Assembly: GCF_963678635.1 (NCBI RefSeq)
Contig: NC_087066.1
Coordinates: forward strand, 49,535,581-49,599,580
Direction: 5' to 3'
DNA: 64,000 nucleotides
Origin: Symsagittifera roscoffensis
Lineage: Eukaryota > Xenacoelomorpha > Acoela > Convolutidae
This document shows positions 58,454 to 64,000 of the stretch, piece by piece. Numbering within the stretch: position 1 is the first letter of the stretch; every line of letters starts with the position of its first letter. The notes beneath the pieces were generated by a model that was not told the DNA's origin, ran no database searches, and saw only the letters and a program-made list of their open reading frames with translations. The translations under genes were made by a program, and so were the position numbers.

Positions 58454-60694
58454 TCAAAGGGTAATCGCAATCAGCGTTACAAGCCCATCTAACCGCAGGT
58501 TCTGGATTCCTTCGGTGAGCAGCATCGCCGGTCCCTTCACGAAACTCTCTGCTCCAAACGTCACGAACAAGGCTAGTAGTTCCACTATTGACACTTCCAC
58601 TACTGCTCGGAGGAATTCCTTTATCAAGTAATGAGATACTTTCGGGTAGACTTTTGCCAAGAAGGACGCGATCCATCCGGCTCCCAACCCTTCCAGCATG
58701 CTATCTGTCCGTTCAAAGCCTTCCTGTTCATTCACTTCCTGGGTCCAGAAGGTTTTCAGGGTAATCTGACACATTCTGTTTACAAATTCAGCGTCCTTTT
58801 CTTCGGCGTTTTCCGCCAGGTTCACCTCCTTTAACAAGTAGGCATGGATCTTCGTGATCATCACAGGGCCTTGCTCAAAAGCATCTGCGCCCAATGCCGC
58901 TACTCGAGGACTTAGGTGTAGCCACTGATTGGCTTCCGGTTTGGTTCTCAAAACCATCGCCTCCAATTGAGCTCTAGTCTCTTGGGAATTCTTCCTTTTC
59001 GTGTTTTCACATGTTATTTCCATTGCTCGGAACCATAAGTCGTTGGACATCGCTACGACCACTCGATGGTCATCGTCTATTCCCGGTTTAAGTTTGAGCT
59101 GTCGACTGAAATTGGACAGTTCCAACCCCAGTACCTCGTCCAACACTAACATGTGCAGCGCATGGTCCTTGAATCCTCTCATCGCGTTCGAGATATCTGA
59201 CCACACTGCAGGTAGTTCAGCCCTGAGTGGCCTCAGGTTCTCCATCTCTATCATGCGATTTGGAGCTGATATGATCACATCATATTTCCCTCCCGAAAGC
59301 AAGGTCACGATCGCATACACGAGTTTTAGTCCATCCGGGAGATATGCATACCACGGAGACAACGCGAATACTACTCTCGGTGTCACCTTAGTGAACGACC
59401 CCTCCTTCGTCGCATCCACCACTTCAACCATCGACTCAAGGATATCTTTTATCGCTGGCCACACAGCATTCTCTGCCGTTGTAGGATCTCTGAGTCTGCT
59501 CAGAAAACCTCTACTGTGTAGATGGTCATTGATGCCAGCAAAAACGATCGTAATTGGGTTCATGTCCGTCTGTCTTTGTACCCCCATAGCCAGAGATACT
59601 GATTGCTGTAGGTCCAGATTGACCGCTGCCAACATTATGACGTCCGGCCAAAACAGAGATTTGGAAGTGTACACGAACTCTGAATTCGCTACTATCATGA
59701 TCTTGGCCTTCCTTATTTCTGCTTTGTCATAGGCGGCGAAGGTGGTCTCATCTTTCTTTATCGCTTTCAATCCGCCGTATCTTTGGACATCACCATCTTG
59801 ACCCACTAGTTTCGTGTATGTTCTTTCCTTCACATGACCTGGGGGTGAGCTCACTTGCCTGAACATCTTCACATGTTGTCCGATCGGCGCCCTCGCTACC
59901 AAAAATCTTCCAGGTCTCTCTTCTCGATTCCCTTCATCATGATTCAACCTCACATCCTGCAATGGTCTTGCGTTCACTGGTCCCATTGTGTTATTAGAGG
60001 GCAGTCCCTCTAGGTCAGCAAATCTCAAGGCCGTCGTGGAACTGAGGTTTATGCTTGCGGCTATCAACCAGTCTACGCCTGTTATCGAGTACAGTCTGCT
60101 GACGGATAGCCTCGCTCCATTCAGCATCCTCCTTGCATCTTCGATGAAGCTCACCCTCTGGAGATCCAGCTTCATTAGTTCATCTTTGTATACATGCCTG
60201 GGAGATGGTGTGGGCCTTGACCACATCAACGATCCTCTGCCCGGGCGTCTCTCCTCTCGACTGGTACTTGTCGTCCGCGATCTCGTGTCCGATCTAGACG
60301 TGCTGGCTGCCTCTTCGATTGGGTTAACAGTTCCTAGTCTTCTCCGAGGATGAATGGTCCTCCTTACCGGTGCTTCTCCCAATCGATCTTGAACATCCGT
60401 CCTTTGACCTGGTTCGCTGGAGCTCTGCTGTCTATAATTCGTGACGGCCGGGACCGTCCCCAAGCGTGATTCCAGGTTAGGAGGCACAAAGGTGGTAATC
60501 ACCGTTTCGCTCGATGCTCCTTCTTCCCTCAGCACTCCTGTGTCAAAGAGTTCTACCTCCAACTCATCCAATCGCTCTTGGAAGACTCTGTTCAGCCAAG
60601 CCTGTCCTTCTATACTATCGAAGTGGATGCCGTCCGTGGTCAGCCTGGCCTGATCCATTGCTCTCAGCTCATGTTCGATGTCCATGAGGATCAT
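58454..60694 (-). pseudogene. SGNH C-terminus, basic linker and second SGNH-like domain
   Basis: 746 codons. Residues 20-25 (TDGIHF) provide the Asp-x-x-His of SGNH block V (D21, H24), completing the catalytic set begun in the preceding frame. Residues 60-165 are a disordered Ser/Arg-rich linker. Residues about 325-560 look like a second, divergent SGNH fold: KIMIVANSEF, then a hydrophobic helix, then ITIVFAGINDHLHSRG with a GxND at 387-390, then VTPRVVFALSP, then VLDEVLGLELSNFSRQL. The nucleophile motif GDS is not present, so it is probably non-catalytic. Residues about 640-746 are helical and hydrophobic, possibly membrane-associated. The frame ends at TGA 58456-58454 and is re-opened in the same frame one codon later, so the TGA is probably not the natural end. 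Confidence 0.7.
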
Positions 60695-60965
60695 CCTTCC
60701 TAAACAAGCACAGCATCATCGATTCCCATAGTGCTTCCTTCTCATCCGAACTTCTCGAGATGTTGTTCATTCCAACCTGGATCATCACACTGGGGATCCT
60801 CCCTGGATTCATTAGTTCCACCATCCGATATAACTGGGCTATAGTCGCTCCTCCGAAGGCCATCACCGTGGTGACCCAAGAGGTCCTCAAATTCGATAGT
60901 ACTCTGACCAGGCTGTCTCCCAGTATCAGATGTGATGTCCCCAGTGGCGGTTGTTGCAGGTTCAC
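60669..60965 (-). pseudogene. GDSL/SGNH hydrolase domain, N-terminal half
   Basis: Contains block I, the serine motif LILGDSLVRVL (G16-D17-S18); a glycine turn AFGGATIAQL (block II position); and VGMNNIS with the G-x-N of block III (G65, N67). It shares its frame with the upstream coiled-coil piece and is followed, after a frameshift in the 60694-60669 overlap, by block V in the next ORF. SGNH hydrolases are serine esterases/lipases of the flavodoxin-like fold. Related esterase domains are known in ORF1 of CR1-type LINEs, so a retroelement setting is not unprecedented. A competing frame (60996-60742) over the same DNA is Ser/Asp-rich and judged a shadow. Confidence 0.75.
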
Positions 60966-61010
60966 TGCCGGGTTCCAAGTCGCTCGATTGAAGCATGCTC
61001 TCAGATCTGT

Positions 61011-61943
61011 CTACAGAACTCCCGTGAAGTTATATCTCAACTGATTGTTCTTTTGTATGTCTTTTACACGCGACACTTTCTTCGCTGGCATCTGTATTCT
61101 TCTTTCTGGGGCCTTAGAGCTCCTCATTAGTAGCGTTACGTCGCTTCTTCCCTGTCTGATCACGGTCTGGGAGAGTCGTACTCTGCCCGTGTCATCGATC
61201 GTTCCATAGGGTGCAGTCAGCCCGGAACCTGGCGCATTCTTGTTGGCGGCCAGTCGTCCAGCTGTCTCTATCAGCTTCCTCACCGTTTTTTCCACGACGG
61301 GGTCACCCAAAGTGTCACTAGGGTCCGGGATTGTCACTCGATCTGTTGCTGTCGGGAGCCGTGTCTCCGTTGTCTGACTCATTTGTCGAGGCGTCAAGAG
61401 CTCCATCGGGGACTGCCCACGAGGAATACTCCTTGCAGGTATCGCTTTTTCCAATGCCGTTGTCAACGCCATCCGTTCCGATCGCTCCTTGTAGTCCTGC
61501 CTCAAGCGCTTAATTTCTTGACCCTGCTTTTTGTTGCAGTCTTCGAACAATCTTTTCCAGATGTCTCTATCGTCCTCCGCAATGAGCATGGTCTTAGTCA
61601 CCTCGTCCAGCTCCTTTTTCGTTCTTTCCAGTTCGTCTTTTATCCCATCCAGATCTTGCATGGTTTGGTTCGTCTGAACCCTCTGTTCCACTTTCGCCCT
61701 CTTTGGTGGCACAGCTGCTCTCAGTGGTGAACCAGACGAGGCAGCCTCGCTGTTCATCTCCTGATGCATTCTCGTCAGCCCAGGTTTGGGCTCGGAGGGC
61801 ATAGGCATTTCACCTGGTTGGTAAGTCCTAGAACTTCCCAACCCAGGCTCATTCGCCAAGTCACTCCCTGAGAGAGCCCCGTTTCTCAGTCCCGAGTACT
61901 CCCCTGAGAGCCCTGAGAGCCCCGAGTACTCCCCTCTCTCCAT
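61011..61943 (-). pseudogene. Coiled-coil segment of the large polyprotein
   Basis: 310 codons. Residues 1-90 are low complexity (G, S, P, E) with a basic cluster PPKRAKVEQR at 79-88. Residues about 95-168 form a clear heptad-like coiled coil (LDGIKDELERTKKELDEV, then KRLFEDCNKKQGQEIKRL). A second basic, Ser/Arg-rich tail follows. The frame closes at TAG 61013-61011, but the same frame continues directly into the SGNH domain, so the TAG is probably a nonsense mutation. The role may be multimerisation or nucleic-acid binding, as expected of gag-type proteins (inference). Confidence 0.6.
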
Positions 61944-62148
61944 ATGCTGCCATCAACAGCACTTCCGTGGGGCGGTCCCCACGGTTGTCATACCCCAAGA
62001 TGTTGATCAGGGCGGTCAGCAACATGACTACCTCTGGGTCCTCCAGAGCAAAGTCTCGATCCATTAGCCGACGATAGATCGCATCTATCATCGGTCCTAC
62101 ATATGCCTCTGCCAGGTCCATCAATTCATCCAAGTTGAAATTCTCCAT
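61861..62148 (-). pseudogene. N-terminal helical segment of the large polyprotein
   Basis: The first ATG with a good reading frame is at 62148 (MENFNLDELMDLAEAYVG); the upstream TTG at 62187 is only a frame extension. The segment is acidic then helical (MIDAIYRRLMDRDF, then VVMLLTALINILGYDN). It ends in a nucleotide-level repeat (SGLSGEYSGL in the neighbouring frame; the GAGTACTCCCCTGAGAGCCC word is doubled around 61890-61936), which is where the frame changes to the next piece. Function unknown; a gag-like or capsid-assembly role is possible but not shown. Confidence 0.5.
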
Positions 62149-62553
62149 ACTGTTCTTCAGATTCGATTTGATTTGATTCGATTTCAAGGTTTTGACTTAA
62201 GTGAGCAATTGAATGATCAATCAGGATCTAGAAAAGAAGTTACGAATATCACACTTGTCAGTTTTTACCTTAATTTTTCATTAAAATTTATTAAAAAAAG
62301 TCAGATAAGAAGATTTTCATCCTAACATTTATTAAAATCAATCGTTCTCTAAAATTTTGGAATTCGACCTAAGATTGGACATTCCAAACTTTGCATCTAT
62401 TCCTAAGATCGTCATTCAGTTGTTCATGGTCACTAACCCCTTCTTACCCAGGATCTTAATAACATAACACATAACATATTATAACACACATATCACACAT
62501 ATCACACATTACATACAACTAAGTCTTTAGCCTAACACCCTCTCGCACGTCAC
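62149..62553 (-). promoter_or_regulatory. Spacer between Pol end and the large coding region
   Basis: About 0.4 kb, AT-rich and non-coding. On the minus strand it holds two AATAAA signals (62333-62328 and 62292-62287), a pyrimidine tract ending CTTCTTTTCTAG (AG at 62229-62228), which could serve as a splice acceptor just upstream of the ATG at 62148, and a short TG-rich microsatellite (62457-62517, ACACATATC-type words on the plus strand). Either the pol transcript ends here, or this is a compact LTR/leader; neither is proven. Confidence 0.4.
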
Positions 62554-63480
62554 TCATCCTATACTTAAGTAATATTTCTTATGTAAATATACTAGTTTAT
62601 TAGTATCAAAGAATATCACGTGTACAAGCGCGTACAATTACCGAGGATGCAGTCGTCCTCTCTTTGGATCGTACACTGGAAGCGAGAGCTCCTTTACGTT
62701 CATTTCTACGAGGAAGTCTCTCAACCTCGTCAAGGACAAGACTAGGTTCTCTGGGTCTACGTGCTGCTTTTCCGTCGCCCTCGTCACCAAGAAGCATAGG
62801 TATTTTCCCGGTATCTGTGACGCCGCCGGAGGTAAGGCCGCTACGCCCCCTACTCCTGGTCTTTGTTTCCATAGGAACTCTATGCTTTTATATTCTCTCT
62901 TAAAATCTGCCGCTAACGCTGTCCTAAAACTCATGTCTGCTGTGATTGCTATCGCTCATGTTCTATTTGTGAGTATAAAATCACTGTCTGTTAGTATTAT
63001 GTTACTTGAATATTCATTTGGTAAGTTAAAATATGACTCAACTACCCTCCCTATGTCAGGTTTTTTAGGTTCTTCGCCTATTTCTGCTTCTAAGTCTCCT
63101 GTCTATCTTGCTATTCTCAGTTTTTTTATGATCAAGTTTTCAGTGTGGGTAAGTCCTACCCCCACTCCCCGGACAAAAATATCCATCGACGTCCCCGTCG
63201 ATCGCACACCGGGTATCAAATCGAGATTGGAAGCCGGAAGGAGTAGTCGCCCTTCCTGAGCAGCCCAGGAAGGATCTTCTCGTTCGGTTTTCATGTATTT
63301 TATGCTTTCACGATCTACATCTTGAATCGTGACAGTGGTCTCCTTTGGGTCCGACGTCATTTCGTTCAGCCATTCCAAGACACGCAGATTCGTCAAGTTT
63401 TGTTCATATGACTGCTGTTGCTCGTCGTCGAATTCTACCTCGGGTTTCAACCGGTCGTCGACCCACTCATCGTTGTGATC
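62554..63480 (-). pseudogene. Pol C-terminal TARG1-like macrodomain, with nonsense mutations
   Basis: One frame runs from about 63480 to a TGA at 62556-62554, broken only by TAG 63105-63103, TGA 62958-62956 and TAA 62640-62638. The part from about 63,010 on shows the TARG1/Poa1p branch of macrodomains: a hydrophobic strand then AIAITADMSFRTALAADFK (equivalent to the strand and ADP-ribose loop 1 with its following helix), GVGGVAAL, KYLCFLVTRATEKQHVDPEN, a long helix SLTRLRDFLVEMNVKELSLP, and, beyond the TAA, a final helix/strand ending VHVIFFDTN. Macrodomains bind or hydrolyse ADP-ribose. The usual P-x-IGCGLD loop of TARG1 is replaced here by VYDPKRGRLH, so catalysis is doubtful even before the nonsense mutations. 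The N-terminal about 150 codons are an acidic linker. Its position after integrase suggests an accessory of the element. Confidence 0.7.
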
Positions 63481-64000
63481 ATCGACTATGTTATTTCTTC
63501 TAGACCCACTACTTCTTCCACTATCTTCTTCAGATCTATCCTATCCACTACAAAGTCGTCACCGTAAGGATTATTTTTCTTTCTGGGTCTTTTCCCGTCA
63601 CTCTGACGAGTCTGCATCGTGAACGGAAGATCCGGTTCCAAATTCTTGGGAACCTCCATCTGTTCGGGATCCTGCTAATCTTCCTCTGCGTAGGGTAAGG
63701 TTTCATCATCTGCTTCGATCACCTCGTTTGGATTCAAGTCCAGTGGTGCATGTGTTCCTTCCTCTATGACTTCGTTTCCATCGTTCTTCTCCCTGTTGCC
63801 TTTCTCGTTGACCTCACAAGCAGGATCCATCATTAGATAATCCCCTTCTTCCATGTCTGCAGGTATACACCAGCCTTCTGTCGATGGATTGTATGGCTTA
63901 ATGTTCTCGTAGTGGGCGGCTCGGCCAGTATTCAGTCTATAAAAGCGTCCCTCCTGGTGCACTTCCGTAATCATGAAGGGTCCCCTCCACTTTTTTAGGA
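63480..64000 (-). pseudogene. Gypsy-type Pol: integrase C-terminal GPY/F module and linker (partial)
   Basis: The window edge cuts the gene; only the last about 170 codons of the integrase part are present. On the minus strand the sequence enters as KKWRGPFMITEVHQEGRFY with RAAHYENIKPYNPS, the GPY/F-type SH3-like module that ends Ty3/Gypsy and retroviral-like integrases. An acidic linker rich in E, D and N follows. A TAG at 63677-63675 interrupts the frame, which continues past it to another TAG near 63.49 kb, where the reading switches frame into the macrodomain linker. RT, RNase H and the integrase core should lie beyond 64,000. Confidence 0.85.

Larger units (their letters stand above)
53485..62148 (-). 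mobile_element. Large accessory coding region of a Gypsy-like element (about 8.7 kb)
   Basis: On the minus strand this region is coding almost from end to end (about 2,890 codons). It is interrupted by a handful of single stops (TAG at 61013-61011, TGA at 58456-58454, TAA at 56405-56403) and frameshifts (about 61.9, 60.68, 56.9-56.86 and 55.0-54.9 kb). The pieces fit end to end without gaps, so they descend from one polyprotein or from a few tightly packed genes. Recognisable modules in order are a helical N-terminus, a coiled coil with a basic cluster, a GDSL/SGNH hydrolase domain, a second SGNH-like segment, a Ser/Glu-rich disordered linker, and two alpha-helical regions of unknown family. 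G+C is visibly higher than in the AT-rich half of the window. It lies directly downstream of an integrase-macrodomain Pol end on the same strand. Confidence 0.75.

Noticed and set aside
60742-60996. 84-codon minus ORF overlapping the SGNH start
   Set aside because: Runs in another frame over the same DNA as the GDSL motif; low complexity, whereas the SGNH frame continues the upstream coiled-coil frame.
62457-62517. ACACATATC-type short repeat considered as part of an LTR
   Set aside because: Simple microsatellite-like sequence with no second copy in the window; not usable as LTR evidence.
53459-64000. Many plus-strand ORFs of 60-243 codons opposite the large element (for example 59001-59732, 55534-55998, 58173-58631)
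   Set aside because: They are antisense shadows of G+C-richer minus-strand coding sequence: rich in S, L and R, overlapping real domains and lacking any recognisable motif.
1-64000. tRNA, rRNA, CRISPR arrays, bacterial promoters or riboswitches
   Set aside because: None recognised. The tandem arrays have diverged contiguous units with no spacers, unlike CRISPR, and the sequence is eukaryotic in character.

Overview
This is a eukaryotic, very probably invertebrate, genomic window. There are no bacterial-style operons. GT-AG introns, an AATAAA signal, long AT-rich single-copy stretches, large satellite arrays and Metazoa-type LTR retrotransposon relics are all visible. The sequence alone does not fix the species.

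Layout. (1) 1-20.44 kb is a degenerate tandem satellite with units near 1.15 kb, plus shortened units near 0.91 and 0.55 kb. Near its right end a higher-order duplication of about 4.47 kb carries a non-satellite block with a cysteine-rich, multi-exon gene on the minus strand. Copy 1 (about 15.0-15.6 kb) keeps its reading frame; copy 2 (about 19.5-20.1 kb) is frameshifted. (2) 20.5-29.5 kb is AT-rich and mostly non-coding. It holds a MITE-like element in two inverted copies, a dispersed repeat pair (one copy with a 207-bp insertion), two G-run minisatellites with shared flanks, TAATCCATTA-rich low-complexity tracts and a few weak coding-like patches. (3) 29.5-38.14 kb is dominated by a second, roughly 60-bp tandem array of about 120 units, preceded by a small block of the same unit in the opposite orientation. 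(4) At the array's right edge, 39289-38229 on the minus strand, is a compact two-exon gene for a secreted protein of about 88 residues, with a clean signal peptide, matching splice phases and a polyadenylation signal. (5) 39.3-46.4 kb is mostly unannotated AT-rich DNA with a decayed coding relic at 44.0-44.8 kb and a 0.25-kb tandem duplication. (6) 46.4-51.7 kb, minus strand, is a broken but nearly complete Bel/Pao LTR retrotransposon: gag, zinc knuckle, aspartic protease, RT with YMDD, RNase H, integrase, DUF5641-like tail. (7) 51.75-53.48 kb is a hairpin-rich non-coding stretch. (8) 53.5-64.0 kb, minus strand, is a second, G+C-richer retroelement assembly. Read in its own direction it begins at the window edge with a Ty3/Gypsy-type integrase C-terminus (GPF module), followed in the same Pol reading region by a TARG1-like macrodomain. 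After a 0.4-kb spacer with two AATAAA signals comes an almost continuous coding region of about 8.7 kb (about 2,890 codons). This contains a coiled coil, a GDSL/SGNH hydrolase domain, a second SGNH-like segment and about 1,500 residues I do not recognise.

The most unusual content is region 8: a Gypsy-like element carrying a macrodomain at the Pol C-terminus, next to a very large accessory polyprotein with an esterase-like domain. Either the large region lies in the env position of one very large element, or two elements abut head-to-tail and the large region is an outsized gag. The window does not contain the rest of pol or a demonstrable LTR pair, so the choice stays open. All copies are decayed by in-frame stops and frameshifts, so what is seen is a fossil of the system.
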